Source: an uncultured Lachnospiraceae bacterium (lineage in GTDB: Bacteria > Bacillota > Clostridia > Lachnospirales > Lachnospiraceae). Taken from it: DNA of 64,000 bases. Shown here in pieces: positions 42,722 through 52,881 of the stretch. Below the pieces are notes generated by a model. That model saw only the letters and a list, made by a program, of their open reading frames with translations. It was not told the DNA's origin and ran no database searches. Where the stretch lies: positions 233,775-297,774 of the forward strand of contig CALWIA010000027.1 in the NCBI GenBank assembly GCA_944380605.1, in the 5' to 3' direction. How positions within the stretch are numbered: the first letter of the stretch is position 1; the number at the start of each line of letters is the position of its first letter. The translations under genes and the position numbers were made by a program.

Positions 42722-43561
42722 ATGAAATCATTAGAAGCGTTTGCAAGGAAACGGGACTATCTGGTCTGTGTGGATTCCGACGGCTGCGCCATGGACACCA
42801 TGGACATCAAACACATCCGCTGCTTCGGACCCTGCATGGTGAAGGAGTGGAAGCTGGAGGCCTGGGAAGGCCAGATTCTGGACCGCTGGAATGAGATCAA
42901 CCTCTATTCCATGACCAGAGGCATCAACCGTTTTCTGGCCCTTGCCATGGCCCTGGAAGAGATCAACGAATCCCTGACGCCGGTGGAAGGCGTAGAGGAA
43001 CTGTCCGCCTGGGTCAAGGAAGCGGATGAACTGTCCAACGGATCGGTGCAGCGGAAGGCAGAGGAAAGCGGCCTGGAAATTTTCCGGAAGGCCCTTGCCT
43101 GGTCCAAGGCGGTGAACCAGTCCATCAGCGAACTGCCGGAAGAGACAAAAAAGCCCTTCGAAGGCGTGGCGGAAGGCCTGAAGGCGGCCCACGAGTCGGC
43201 GGATGTGGCCATTGTATCCTCCGCCAACCTGGAAGCGGTAGTGGAAGAGTGGCAGAAGCACGGCCTGATGGACAGCGTGGACGTATGCCTGACCCAGAAC
43301 GTGGGAAGCAAGGCCTACTGCATCGGCAAGATGCTGGAATACGGCTTCGCGGCGGACCATGTGCTGATGATCGGCGACGCGCCGGGCGATTTAAGCGCCG
43401 CTCAGAAAAACGGCGTGCTGTACTACCCCATTCTGGTGAAGCACGAAAAAGAATCCTGGGAGACCTTTGTAAAAGAGGCGCTGCCCAGATTCCTGCAGGG
43501 GACCTATAAAGGAGACTATCAGGAACAGCAGATTCAGGCGTTCCGCAGCAACCTGTCATAA
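42722..43561 (+). CDS. HAD superfamily hydrolase
   Basis: 279-residue HAD phosphatase-like protein. Motif I CVDSDGCAMD (nucleophile and general-acid Asp), motif II VSSANLE, motif III Lys and motif IV MIGDAPGDLSAA. Start at 42722 has AAAGGAGGT. First gene of the operon divergent from the AraC regulator; it may dephosphorylate a sugar phosphate made in the pathway. Substrate unknown. Confidence 0.85.
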   Translation: MKSLEAFARKRDYLVCVDSDGCAMDTMDIKHIRCFGPCMVKEWKLEAWEGQILDRWNEINLYSMTRGINRFLALAMALEEINESLTPVEGVEELSAWVKEADELSNGSVQRKAEESGLEIFRKALAWSKAVNQSISELPEETKKPFEGVAEGLKAAHESADVAIVSSANLEAVVEEWQKHGLMDSVDVCLTQNVGSKAYCIGKMLEYGFAADHVLMIGDAPGDLSAAQKNGVLYYPILVKHEKESWETFVKEALPRFLQGTYKGDYQEQQIQAFRSNLS

Positions 43562-43602
43562 AAACAACTGTCAATGCCGCCGCGGCGGGAAAGGAGAAGA
43601 GT

Positions 43603-45303
43603 ATGGTAAATTTAAAAGCAAAACCGTATTACCTGTCCGATGAACAGGTGCAGTGGGTGGAAGACACCATTGCGTCCATGACCATCGAAGAAAAAATCGG
43701 GCAGCTGTTTGTCAACATGGTAACGGACCGGGATCCGGAGGAATTAAAGCGCGTGGTACAGACCTATCACCCCGGCGCCATCCGCTACCACAACACCAGC
43801 GCCGAAGCGCTGTACGAGCAGAACAAGACGCTGCAGGACGCGTCCCGGATTCCGCTGCTGATCGCTTCCAACTGTGAAGCCGGAGGAAACGGCGGCGTAG
43901 GCGGCGGCACGCCCATGGCCAACGGAGCGGCGGTAGCGGCTACCGGAAGCGAAGAAGCGGCTTATGAAATGGCTCGTGTCGGCGCTGTGGAAGGCTGCGC
44001 CGTAGGCTGCAACTGGAACTTCGCCCCCATCGTGGACCTGACCTACAACTGGAGAAACACCATTGTGCAGATCCGCGCCTTTAATGACAATCCAGACGAC
44101 GTAATCCGCTTCGCCAAGGCATTTTTCAAGGGCACCAGAACTCAGAACATGGCCACCTGCATGAAGCACTTCCCCGGCGACGGCACCGAAGAAAACGACC
44201 AGCACCTGATCATGGGCATCAACGAGATGTCCTGCGAGGAATGGGACCAGACCTTCGGAAGAGTCTACAAAGAGCTGATCGATGAAGGCGTTATGACCGT
44301 TATGGCCGGCCACATCGCGCTGCCGGCTTATTCCAAGAAGCTGCGCCCCGGCATCCAGGATACGGAGATCCGTCCCGCAACCCTGGCTCCGGAACTGATT
44401 ACCGACCTGTTAAAGGGACAGCTGGGCTTTAACGGCCTGGTAGTTACCGACGCCTCCCATATGATCGGCATGTTCGGCGCCACCATTCCCAGAAGCGAGC
44501 AGGTGCCCGGCGCCATTGCCGCCGGCTGCGATATGTTCCTGTTCTTCAACGACCGGGACGAGGACTTCGGCTACATGATGGAAGGCTATAAGAACGGAAC
44601 CATTACCGAAGAGCGTTTAAACGATGCCCTGCACCGCATTCTGGGCGTCAAGGCCGCTCTGAACCTGCATATCCTGCAGAAGGAAGGCAGACTGCTGCCG
44701 CCGAAGGAAAACCTGTCGGTGGTGGGATGCGAAGAGCATCATCAGCTGTCCGCCAAGCTGGCAGACCAGTATGTGACCCTGGTAAAAGACCGGGAAGGCT
44801 ACCTGCCCATGACCACGGACCGCTATAAGAACCTGAAGCTGATCTTCATCGGCGGCGAGGGCCGCGTAGTAGCCGGCAAGCTGACCAAGGGCAACGACGC
44901 CGAAATCAAGGCGGACGTGATCCGTCAGTTCGAGGAAGCGGGATTCAACGTGGATTCCTCCGATATGGATGTCAAGGGCAAGATGGAGGACTTCAAGAAG
45001 AAATACGACGCGGTAATCCTGATTCTCAACGTGGAAGGCTTTGCCCAGTACAACACCATGCGGGTGAAATGGGCGCTGCCCACCCAGCAGCCCTGGTACA
45101 TGAGCGAGGTGCCTACCATTGTGGTATCGCTGACCTATCCCAACATGCTGATCGACGTTCCCATGGCCCGGTGCTATGTCAACAGCTATATGAATCATCC
45201 GGAAGCCATTCACGCGGTGATCGAAAAGCTGATGGGAAAATCCGAGTTCAAGGGCAAATACAACGACAACGTATTCTGCGAACGCTGGGAGACCCGCTTC
45301 TGA
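43603..45303 (+). CDS. glycoside hydrolase family 3
   Basis: 566-residue GH3 enzyme, NagZ-like in its first domain: KHFPGDG (188-194), catalytic Asp in GLVVTDAS (D283), and a second alpha/beta sandwich domain with KLIFIGGEGRVVAGKL. No signal peptide. NagZ-type GH3s remove N-acetylhexosamine, but substrate specificity here cannot be read from sequence alone; the context (GPH symporter, beta-glucuronidase) points to a glycoside entering by the symporter. Confidence 0.87.
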   Translation: MVNLKAKPYYLSDEQVQWVEDTIASMTIEEKIGQLFVNMVTDRDPEELKRVVQTYHPGAIRYHNTSAEALYEQNKTLQDASRIPLLIASNCEAGGNGGVGGGTPMANGAAVAATGSEEAAYEMARVGAVEGCAVGCNWNFAPIVDLTYNWRNTIVQIRAFNDNPDDVIRFAKAFFKGTRTQNMATCMKHFPGDGTEENDQHLIMGINEMSCEEWDQTFGRVYKELIDEGVMTVMAGHIALPAYSKKLRPGIQDTEIRPATLAPELITDLLKGQLGFNGLVVTDASHMIGMFGATIPRSEQVPGAIAAGCDMFLFFNDRDEDFGYMMEGYKNGTITEERLNDALHRILGVKAALNLHILQKEGRLLPPKENLSVVGCEEHHQLSAKLADQYVTLVKDREGYLPMTTDRYKNLKLIFIGGEGRVVAGKLTKGNDAEIKADVIRQFEEAGFNVDSSDMDVKGKMEDFKKKYDAVILILNVEGFAQYNTMRVKWALPTQQPWYMSEVPTIVVSLTYPNMLIDVPMARCYVNSYMNHPEAIHAVIEKLMGKSEFKGKYNDNVFCERWETRF

Positions 45304-45417
45304 TCTTCGGGAGAGGCATTTTGCCAGCAGAGAGAGCAAATTTTCCGCGGCAGCGGTAAATTTGATACATGCCTCCGGCGCGGGCCTGCGGACGCACCGG
45401 AAGGGGAAATGAGGAGA

Positions 45418-45464
45418 AAGGCCGGACAGACAAAAAGAGGGGAGCAAGCTGTTCCGGCCTTTTT
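45418..45464 (+). terminator. terminator-like hairpin between GH3 and GPH
   Basis: AAGGCCGGACAG pairs with CTGTTCCGGCCTT (one bulged base), then TTT. It may lower transcription of the symporter relative to GH3. Confidence 0.7.
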
Positions 45465-45519
45465 CCATGGAAAAACGGCAGGAAGGGGATCCTGCCGCAA
45501 CACAGGAGGGGAAATTGAT

Positions 45520-47142
45520 ATGGCAGAAACAAAAAAAGCAGCGTCCGGCATGCACCGGGCCAAACTCTGGGAAATCGGCCTGTATGCGCTGAACAACACC
45601 TCCACCAACCTGTACTTGACGCTGGTGGGGTACATTTCCTACTATCTGGTGGGCATCATCGGCACCACTGTGGTCTTTGCCGGTTCCTTTGTCACCCTGA
45701 TGCGGGTTTGGGACGGCGTCACCGATCCCTTTGTGGGCATGCTGGTGGACAAGACCAACACCCGGTTCGGCAAGAACCGGCCGTTTATCGTCATCGGCAA
45801 CATCACCCTGTTTGTGACTACCTGGCTGATGTTCCACTTTGTAACGGAACTGGGGACCGGAATCCGGCTGATCGCCTTTATTCTGATCTATCTGGTCTAC
45901 ATCCTGGGCTATACCGCGCAGTGCGTGGTGACCAAGTCCGCCCAGACCTGTCTGACCAACGATCCGAAACAGCGGCCGGTATTCGCCATGTTTGACACGG
46001 TGTACAACCTGCTGTCCATGAGCGTGATCATTCCGGTATACGTGTCCGGAACCCTGATTCCCCGCTACACCATCACCAGCGCCACCGCGGAGGGCGCGGC
46101 GCAGATCGAAGCCTTGGTGGCTAAATTCCCGGGCATCGGCGACTCGCTGACGGTGGCGGACGGCATTACCACCCTGTCCGGCTTCTACAACCCGGAGATG
46201 TTCCGGCATCTGCACCTGGTGCTGGGCAGCATCGCGGCGGTGTTCGCGGTCTGCGGCATCATCGGCCTGTGGAGAAAGGACCGTCTGGAATACTTTGGCA
46301 CCGGTAAGGTGCAGAAAGTCACTTTCCGGGACTATGCGGACGTGCTGGCCCACAACCGGGGCATCCAGATGCTGGTAGTGGCGGCTTCTTCCGACAAACT
46401 GAGCCTGACCATGCAGACCAACGCCACTATTATGGTATGTATCTTCGGCGTTATCTGCGGCAACTACAGCTTCTACGGCTCCCAGTCGGCCATCAGCGCC
46501 ATTCCCGTGGCGGCGGTATCCTTGCTGGGCATGGGCTATGTGGCCAGGAACCTGGGGCAGAAAAAGGCCCTGCTGCTGGGCACCATCGGCGCCATGACAT
46601 CGGCCGTTTTGATGCTGTGCCTGTTCCTGTTCGGCAGCCCCACGTCCATGACTCTGCCCATTGTGAGCCTGACCAAGCCGTCTACCTGGGGACAGATGCT
46701 GGTGGGTGCCAACTGGAGCTTCTTCGGCGTGGCCTACATTGTGCTGTGGTGCCTGATGAAAGGATTTTCCGGCATCGCCAGTTCCATCGTGATTCCCATG
46801 ACCGCGGACTGCGCCGACTACGAGGTATACCGGTCCGGCAGATATGTGCCCGGCCTTATGGGAACCCTGTTCAGCTTTGTGGATAAGATTATTTCTTCGT
46901 TCGCGACCACCTTTGTCTCTCTGATGTTCGCGGCCATCGGCTTTTCCGCCGTGCTGCCCACGCCGGAGACGCCCTACAGCAGCGGCATCTTCTGGGTATC
47001 CATGGCCTGCCTCATCGGCGCGCCTATGGTCGGATGGCTTCTGAACGTGGTAGCCATGAAGTTCTATCCGCTGACCAAAGAAAAGATGGAAGAGATTCAG
47101 GACCGTATCGCGGAGATTAAAGCGGAAGCCATGAAAGGGTGA
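45520..47142 (+). CDS. GPH-type glycoside/glucuronide:cation symporter
   Basis: 540-residue member of the glycoside-pentoside-hexuronide:cation symporter family (12 helices; MRVWDGVTDPFVGMLVDKT near residue 60 is the family signature). The start at 45520 has AGGAGGGG. E. coli UidB of the same family imports glucuronides; beta-glucuronidase follows two genes later, so glucuronide import is likely here. A longer N-terminal reading frame upstream is judged untranslated. Confidence 0.9.
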   Translation: MAETKKAASGMHRAKLWEIGLYALNNTSTNLYLTLVGYISYYLVGIIGTTVVFAGSFVTLMRVWDGVTDPFVGMLVDKTNTRFGKNRPFIVIGNITLFVTTWLMFHFVTELGTGIRLIAFILIYLVYILGYTAQCVVTKSAQTCLTNDPKQRPVFAMFDTVYNLLSMSVIIPVYVSGTLIPRYTITSATAEGAAQIEALVAKFPGIGDSLTVADGITTLSGFYNPEMFRHLHLVLGSIAAVFAVCGIIGLWRKDRLEYFGTGKVQKVTFRDYADVLAHNRGIQMLVVAASSDKLSLTMQTNATIMVCIFGVICGNYSFYGSQSAISAIPVAAVSLLGMGYVARNLGQKKALLLGTIGAMTSAVLMLCLFLFGSPTSMTLPIVSLTKPSTWGQMLVGANWSFFGVAYIVLWCLMKGFSGIASSIVIPMTADCADYEVYRSGRYVPGLMGTLFSFVDKIISSFATTFVSLMFAAIGFSAVLPTPETPYSSGIFWVSMACLIGAPMVGWLLNVVAMKFYPLTKEKMEEIQDRIAEIKAEAMKG

Positions 47143-47147
47143 GCAGA

Positions 47148-47507
47148 TTGAAGAAGGAACAGAAGGATACGCTGGTAGGGGAAATCATCAAAACGGATTT
47201 TGCCCTGCAGAACGCTATGGAAGAGGCGGGCATGGAAGCCAGAACCTACGGAATCTGGGGCTTTTTCTGGCGGCTTTTCGGAAAGCGGGGCGCCCGTGAA
47301 AAACGCCTGGTAAAGAAGAAAACCTACATGCTGCTGGCGGTGTTTACCGGCTTTATGGGCGGACATCGGTTCTACGCGGGCCGGAGAGGCCTGGGCATGC
47401 TCTATCTGCTTTTCTTCTGGACCATGATTCCGGTGATGATGACCATGCTGGACCTTATGGAAGTCATTCCGATTAAAAGCGATGAAAATGGATATGTTAT
47501 GATGTAG
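47148..47507 (+). CDS. TM2 domain protein
   Basis: 119 residues from TTG 47148 (a GTG at 47139 is an alternative but leaves no room for a ribosome-binding site). The TM2 motif GGHRFYAGRRGLGMLYLLF lies near the C-terminus with two membrane helices, preceded by a charged soluble part. Such proteins are common and of unknown function in bacteria. Odd placement between symporter and beta-glucuronidase genes. Confidence 0.75.
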   Translation: MKKEQKDTLVGEIIKTDFALQNAMEEAGMEARTYGIWGFFWRLFGKRGAREKRLVKKKTYMLLAVFTGFMGGHRFYAGRRGLGMLYLLFFWTMIPVMMTMLDLMEVIPIKSDENGYVMM

Positions 47508-47602
47508 GGCTTTTTCCGCAGGAAAAGCCTTCCCCCAACTGAGAAAAGCTCCGTGGAACGCGGGGCTTTCTCTGTCAGAACGCAAAAAAGGAGGAATCGA
47601 AT

Positions 47603-49417
47603 ATGCTGTATCCGGTACTGACGGAATCCAGAGGATTGATGGATTTAAGCGGAATCTGGGATTTTAAGCTGGACGACGGAACCGGTTTTGAAGCCAAATG
47701 GCAGGAGGGGCCGCTGGAAGATCCCATGCCCATGGCGGTGCCGTCTTCTTACAACGACTTGAAAGAAGGGGAGGACTTCCGGGAGCACTACGGCTGGGTG
47801 TTTTATCAGCGGACCTTCAGCGTCCCGGCGTATATGCGGAGCCAGCGGGTGGTGCTGCGGATGGCGGCGGTCACCCATTTTGCCAGGGTATATGTCAACG
47901 GACGGCTGGTATGCCAGCACAAAGGCGGATTTCTCCCCTTTGAAGCAGAGATCGGCGAAGTCCTGCAGCCGGGGGAAAACCGGCTGACTATTGCCGTGGA
48001 CAACCGCATTGACCATTCCACCCTGCCGGTGGGCAGTGAAAGCCCCGGTGGCATTTTAAGCGGCGGATTTTTCCCGTCTAAGGCCAGCAAAAAGAGAAAC
48101 CATCCCAATTTTGACTTTTTCAACTACTGCGGCATTACCCGGCCGGTGAAGATCTACACGACGCCGAAGCACTATATTTCCGACGTGACCCTGGTGCCTT
48201 CGGTGGAAGGCAGCCGGGCGGTGATCCGGTATGAACTGGAGACGGAAGGGGAAGGCGAGGCCTCCATTGAGATCCGTACCCGGCAGGGAGAACTGGCGGC
48301 GCAAGCCTCCGGCAAGTCGGGAACCCTGGTTATCGACCCGGTGACTCTGTGGCAGCCGGGAAAGCCCTACCTGTACCAGGTGACGGCCCGGTTCGGAGAA
48401 GACGTCTATACCATGACCTACGGTGTGCGCACCGTGGAAGTCAAGGGCGGCAAGTTCCTGATCAACGGACGGCCGTTCTATTTCAAGGGCTACGGAAAGC
48501 ACGAGGATACCTTCCCGGCGGGCCGGGGGCTGAACCTGCCCATGAATGTCAAGGACATCAGCCTGATGAAGTGGCAGGGGGCCAACAGCTTTCGCACCAG
48601 CCACTATCCCTACAGCGAGGAAATGATGCAGCTGTGCGACGAGGAAGGCATCGTGGTCATCGACGAGGTGCCGGCGGTGGGCATCAACCTGAACTTCGGA
48701 GGCGGCGCCAATTTTAAAACCGGGGAAAAGGTCCATACCTTTGATCCTGTTGAAAAGGGCGGCATCCGCACCCAGGAACACCACAAAGAGGTGATCCGGG
48801 ACGTGATCGCCAGAGACAAAAACCGGGCCTGCGTGGTGATGTGGAGCATTGCCAACGAGGCGGATTCCGGCGGCCCGGGGGCTTATGAATACTTCAAGCC
48901 CCTGTACGACCTGGCCCGGGAACTGGATCCCCAGAAGCGGCCCAGAACCATGGTCAGCGTCCAGATGGGCAACTACAAAGAGGACTGCACCATCCGCTTA
49001 AGCGACGTGTTCTGTCTGAACCGCTATTACGGATGGTACGCCTGCGGCGGCGATCTGGAGGCGGCGGAGGCCATGTGCCGGGAAGAGATGACCTTCTGGA
49101 ATTCCCTGGGCAAGCCGTTTCTGTTTACCGAATACGGCGCCGATACCGTAAGCGGCCTGCATGACACTACGCCGGTGATGTGGACGGAAGAATACCAGGT
49201 GGAATACTACAAGGTCAACCACCGGGTGGTGGATGAGATGGAAAACTTCGTCGGCGAGCAGGTGTGGAACTTTGCCGATTTTGCCACCAGCCAGGGCCTG
49301 CTGCGGGTGCAGGGCAATAAGAAGGGCATTTTCACCCGGGACCGCCGTCCCAAGCTGGCGGCCCACTATCTGCGGGACCGCTGGACGAAGATTCCGGATT
49401 TTGATTACAAACCGTAA
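47603..49417 (+). CDS. uidA: beta-glucuronidase (GH2)
   Basis: 604-residue GH2 enzyme closely resembling E. coli GUS. Sugar-binding jelly roll (1-180), immunoglobulin-like domain (180-280), TIM barrel after 280. Acid/base E419 in MWSIANEAD, nucleophile E510 in FTEYG, and the N-K pair in GNKKGIFTR that recognises the glucuronic acid carboxylate. A long insertion VGINLNFGGGANFKTGEKV..GGIRTQ matches the Loop 1 class of gut GUS enzymes, known to free small glucuronides such as drug conjugates. No signal peptide. Follows GPH and TM2 genes. Confidence 0.95.
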   Translation: MLYPVLTESRGLMDLSGIWDFKLDDGTGFEAKWQEGPLEDPMPMAVPSSYNDLKEGEDFREHYGWVFYQRTFSVPAYMRSQRVVLRMAAVTHFARVYVNGRLVCQHKGGFLPFEAEIGEVLQPGENRLTIAVDNRIDHSTLPVGSESPGGILSGGFFPSKASKKRNHPNFDFFNYCGITRPVKIYTTPKHYISDVTLVPSVEGSRAVIRYELETEGEGEASIEIRTRQGELAAQASGKSGTLVIDPVTLWQPGKPYLYQVTARFGEDVYTMTYGVRTVEVKGGKFLINGRPFYFKGYGKHEDTFPAGRGLNLPMNVKDISLMKWQGANSFRTSHYPYSEEMMQLCDEEGIVVIDEVPAVGINLNFGGGANFKTGEKVHTFDPVEKGGIRTQEHHKEVIRDVIARDKNRACVVMWSIANEADSGGPGAYEYFKPLYDLARELDPQKRPRTMVSVQMGNYKEDCTIRLSDVFCLNRYYGWYACGGDLEAAEAMCREEMTFWNSLGKPFLFTEYGADTVSGLHDTTPVMWTEEYQVEYYKVNHRVVDEMENFVGEQVWNFADFATSQGLLRVQGNKKGIFTRDRRPKLAAHYLRDRWTKIPDFDYKP

Positions 49418-49426
49418 AATTAAGAG

Positions 49427-49454
49427 AGAAAGGGCCGCTGCAGCGGCTCTTTCT
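49427..49454 (+). terminator. terminator after beta-glucuronidase
   Basis: AGAAAG-GCCGC pairs with GCGGC-CTTTCT around TGCA. Short T-run; overlap with promoter region of rarA is small. Confidence 0.65.
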
Positions 49455-49470
49455 GCCTGTCCGGGAAATC

Positions 49471-49499
49471 TTGACACAGAAGCGGCACAAGATTATAAT
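49471..49499 (+). promoter_or_regulatory. rarA promoter
   Basis: TTGACA (49471-49476), 17-bp spacer, TATAAT (49494-49499): consensus sigma-A boxes. Confidence 0.88.
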
Positions 49500-49533
49500 C
49501 GGGGGATAAATAAGGAAAACAGGGAAACAGAAC

Positions 49534-50850
49534 ATGGACTTATTTGATTATATGCGGGAGCAAAATCAGGAACGGGAAGCGCCGCTGGCGTCCCGTCTGC
49601 GTCCCTCCACCCTGGATGAGGTGGTGGGGCAGAAGCACATTCTGGGGAAGGACAAGCTGCTGTACCGGGCCATTCAGGCGGATCAGCTGGGGTCTGTGAT
49701 TTTTTACGGGCCGCCGGGTACCGGCAAGACGACCCTGGCCCGGGTCATTGCCAACACCACCCGGTCCCAGTTCCGGCAGATCAACGCCACCTCCGCCGGG
49801 AAAAAGGACATGGAAGATGTGGTGAAGGAGGCCAAAGACACGCTGGGCATGTACGGCCGGAAGACCATTTTGTTTGTAGACGAGATTCACCGCTTCAACC
49901 GCGGACAGCAGGACTATCTGCTGCCGTTTGTGGAGGACGGCACGCTGATTCTCATCGGAGCCACCACGGAGAATCCCTATTTTGAAGTCAACGGGGCGCT
50001 TTTGTCCCGGTCCCGGATTTTTGAACTGAAGCCGCTGGAGAAAGCGGACGTCAAAGAGCTGATTTACCGCGCCGTATCCGACCGGGAAAAGGGTATGGGC
50101 GCTTACCGGGCCTGCATCGACGAAGACGCCGCTGAATTTCTGGCGGACGCGGCAGGGGGCGACGCCCGGTCGGCCCTGAACGCGGTGGAACTGGGGGTGC
50201 TGACCACGGAGCGGAGCAGCGACGGCCAGATTCACATCGATCTGGAGACGGCGCAGGAGTGCATTCAGAAGCGGGCGGTCCGGTACGACCGGCAGGGGGA
50301 TAACCACTACGACACCATTTCCGCGTTTATTAAAAGCATGCGGGGGTCCGATCCGGACGCGGCGGTATACTACCTGGCCCGCATGCTGTACGCCGGCGAA
50401 GACATCCGCTTCATCGCCAGGAGAATCATGGTCCACGCGGCGGAAGATGTGGGCAACGCCGATCCCCAGGCGCTGACGGTAGCGGTCAGCGCGGCCCAGG
50501 CGGCGGAGCGGGTCGGCATGCCGGAGGCCCGGATTATTCTGGCCCAGGCGGCGCTTTACGTGGCGTCGGCGCCTAAGAGCAACTCGGTGGTGCGGGCCAT
50601 CGGCGAGGCCATGGACGCGGTGGAACACGAGCCGTCCCCGCCGGTGCCGGCGCATCTGCAGGACAGCCATTACAGCGGCGCCCAGAAGCTGGGGCATGGA
50701 AACGGGTACCGCTATCCCCACGATTATCCCGGCCATTATGTAAAGCAGCAGTATCTGCCGGATGGCATGGAAGACAGGAAATTTTACCATGTCTCGGACC
50801 AGGGATACGAGGCGCAGATCCGCAGATATCTGGATTCTCTGAAAGAATGA
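49534..50850 (+). CDS. rarA: replication-associated recombination protein A
   Basis: 438-residue AAA+ ATPase (RarA/MgsA/WRNIP1), acting at stalled replication forks. Walker A GPPGTGKTT (about 59-66), Walker B ILFVDEIHRFN, sensor 1 ATTENPYFEVN, and the C-terminal tetramerisation domain (EDVGNADPQALTVAVSAAQA). Length and motifs are standard. Own consensus promoter. Confidence 0.96.
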   Translation: MDLFDYMREQNQEREAPLASRLRPSTLDEVVGQKHILGKDKLLYRAIQADQLGSVIFYGPPGTGKTTLARVIANTTRSQFRQINATSAGKKDMEDVVKEAKDTLGMYGRKTILFVDEIHRFNRGQQDYLLPFVEDGTLILIGATTENPYFEVNGALLSRSRIFELKPLEKADVKELIYRAVSDREKGMGAYRACIDEDAAEFLADAAGGDARSALNAVELGVLTTERSSDGQIHIDLETAQECIQKRAVRYDRQGDNHYDTISAFIKSMRGSDPDAAVYYLARMLYAGEDIRFIARRIMVHAAEDVGNADPQALTVAVSAAQAAERVGMPEARIILAQAALYVASAPKSNSVVRAIGEAMDAVEHEPSPPVPAHLQDSHYSGAQKLGHGNGYRYPHDYPGHYVKQQYLPDGMEDRKFYHVSDQGYEAQIRRYLDSLKE

Positions 50851-50851
50851 C

Positions 50852-50880
50852 TTTTCATTTCCGGAAAAATCAGGTATAAT
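50852..50880 (+). promoter_or_regulatory. rho promoter
   Basis: TTTTCA (50852-50857), 17-bp spacer, TATAAT (50875-50880). The leader of about 145 nt to the rho start has no terminator that I can see. Confidence 0.7.
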
Positions 50881-51028
50881 GGGAGACAAAAGAGGAATCC
50901 GGCAGGGTTCCTCTGCCGGTCTGGCATTCATAGTATTTCGCAGAATCTTAGCGTACAGTCAGGAAAAGAATCCCAGGATAGATCAAACGAAACGGAAAAA
51001 ACGGACAGACGGAAAAGGAGAACGGACC

Positions 51029-52540
51029 ATGCGGGAAAAATTGCAGACGCTGCCGCTGGCGCAGCTGAAGGAGCTGGCCAAGTCCCAGGGCATCCGGGGG
51101 CTGAGCAGCATGAAAAAAAGTGAAATTATTGATCTGCTGTGCCAGAAAGCACAGGAGCAGGAAGAGGCAAAGGCCAAAGAAGAGGAAAAGGTCAAAGAAT
51201 CCCCAAAACCCAGGGAAGAGGCGGAGACCAGAGGCCGGCGGGAATTCCCGCGGCGGGCCCGCGGCGGCAGCGACCGGGAGAGAGGCGGAGAACGGCCGGA
51301 GCGGACCGGGACCCGGGTGGAAAATTCCAGGAACGTCCAGGTCAGCATCACTCCCCAGATCCAGGCTCAGTTTCCGGACCAGACGCCTCAGGACATCGCG
51401 GAGCTGGACAGCGGCATCGAGGCCAACGGTATTCTGGAAGTGATGCCCGATGGATTCGGCTTCATCCGCTGCGAGAACTTTCTGCCGGGAGAAAATGACG
51501 TATACGTAGCGCCTTCGCAGATCCGCCGTTTTAATATGAAGACCGGCGACATCATCCACGGAAGCCGCCGGATAAAAACCGCCCAGGAGAAATTTGCGGC
51601 GCTGCTCTACATCGACAGCGTCAACGGCTTTCCGCCGTCGGCACTGGAAAAACGGCCAAATTTTGAAGACCTGACGCCGGTATTCCCCCACCAGCGGCTG
51701 CATATGGAGACGCCGGGGCGGGCCAACAGCACCGCCATGCGGGTGCTGGATCTGCTGGCGCCTATCGGCAAGGGACAGCGGGGTATGATCGTATCGCCGC
51801 CCAAAGCCGGCAAGACCACGCTGTTAAAGCAGGTGGCTCAGGCCATTACCACCAATCATCCGGAGATGCACCTGATCATTCTGCTGATCGACGAACGTCC
51901 GGAAGAAGTGACGGACATCCGGGAGTCGGTGGTGGGCGACCACGTGGAAGTGATTTATTCCACCTTTGACGAACTGCCGGAGCGCCACAAACGGGTATCG
52001 GAGATGGTGGTGGAACGGGCTCGCCGCCTAGTGGAGCACGGCCGAGACGTGATCATCCTGCTGGACAGCATCACCCGTCTGGCACGGGCCTACAACCTGG
52101 TGGTGCCCCCCAGCGGCCGCACCCTTTCCGGCGGCCTGGACCCGGCGGCGCTGCACATGCCCAAGCGGTTCTTCGGCGCTGCCCGCAGCATGCGGGAAGG
52201 CGGCAGCTTGACGATTCTGGCTACGGCGCTGGTGGACACCGGCAGCCGTATGGACGACGTGATCTACGAGGAATTCAAAGGCACCGGCAACATGGAACTG
52301 GTGCTGGACCGGAAACTTTCGGAAAAGCGGATTTTCCCAGCCATCGATATTCTCAAATCCGGCACCCGCAACGATCATCTGCTGCTGACCCAGGAGGAAA
52401 AGGAGTGCGTGGACGTGCTGCGCAAGGCCACCAGCGGCCTGAAGCCGGAAGAGGCGGTGGAGCGGATTCTGGATCTGTTCGCCAGAACCAGAAACAACCG
52501 GGAGTTTATCGAAACCGCCAAAAAGATGCGGTTTTATTGA
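51029..52540 (+). CDS. rho: transcription termination factor Rho
   Basis: 503-residue hexameric RNA helicase ending transcription. Rho N-terminal helical part ([18 protein letters not shown]), then a charged, low-complexity insertion of about 80 residues (Lys/Glu and Arg-rich), the cold-shock-like RNA-binding domain ([19 protein letters not shown]), Walker [13 protein letters not shown] (about 256-267), Walker [17 protein letters not shown] and Q/R loops. The disordered insertion is common in Actinobacteria and Clostridia. Start at 51029 follows AAAGGAG. Confidence 0.96.
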   Translation: MREKLQTLPLAQLKELAKSQGIRGLSSMKKSEIIDLLCQKAQEQEEAKAKEEEKVKESPKPREEAETRGRREFPRRARGGSDRERGGERPERTGTRVENSRNVQVSITPQIQAQFPDQTPQDIAELDSGIEANGILEVMPDGFGFIRCENFLPGENDVYVAPSQIRRFNMKTGDIIHGSRRIKTAQEKFAALLYIDSVNGFPPSALEKRPNFEDLTPVFPHQRLHMETPGRANSTAMRVLDLLAPIGKGQRGMIVSPPKAGKTTLLKQVAQAITTNHPEMHLIILLIDERPEEVTDIRESVVGDHVEVIYSTFDELPERHKRVSEMVVERARRLVEHGRDVIILLDSITRLARAYNLVVPPSGRTLSGGLDPAALHMPKRFFGAARSMREGGSLTILATALVDTGSRMDDVIYEEFKGTGNMELVLDRKLSEKRIFPAIDILKSGTRNDHLLLTQEEKECVDVLRKATSGLKPEEAVERILDLFARTRNNREFIETAKKMRFY

Positions 52541-52549
52541 TAATTCCGC

Positions 52550-52578
52550 TTGCAATGGAAAATAATCTGTGCTATACT
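52550..52578 (+). promoter_or_regulatory. rpmE promoter
   Basis: TTGCAA (52550-52555), 17-bp spacer, TATACT (52573-52578), immediately after the rho stop. Confidence 0.75.
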
Positions 52579-52654
52579 GTTAAAGCTGTTTATAAGACCA
52601 AGGGTGACCTCTGGGTCACAGGGAATAGAATACAAGATTTGCGAGGTGAAAATC

Positions 52655-52861
52655 ATGAAAGAGGGAATCCATCCGGAGTGTTATCAGGCAAAGGTTACCT
52701 GCAACTGCGGCAACGAGTTCGTAACCGGCTCCACGAAGAAGGAGATTCACGTGGAAGTATGTTCCAAGTGCCATTCATTCTACACCGGCCAGCAGAAGGC
52801 CGCGGCGGCCCGCGGACGTATTGATAAGTTCAATCGTAAGTACGGCATCAGCGCCAACTAA
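52655..52861 (+). CDS. rpmE: 50S ribosomal protein L31
   Basis: 68-residue L31 of the zinc (C+) type: Cys residues in [15 protein letters not shown] and [12 protein letters not shown]. Start at 52655 has GCGAGGTGAAAATC; the longer upstream frame overlaps the promoter. Common neighbour of rho and prmC-prfA in Firmicutes. Confidence 0.95.
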   Translation: MKEGIHPECYQAKVTCNCGNEFVTGSTKKEIHVEVCSKCHSFYTGQQKAAAARGRIDKFNRKYGISAN

Positions 52862-52881
52862 TTGAGACAGGATGAAAGATA

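Noticed and set aside
44617..46353. 578-codon open frame antisense to GH3 and GPH genes
   Set aside because: It spans two real genes and their gap, a typical high-GC shadow.
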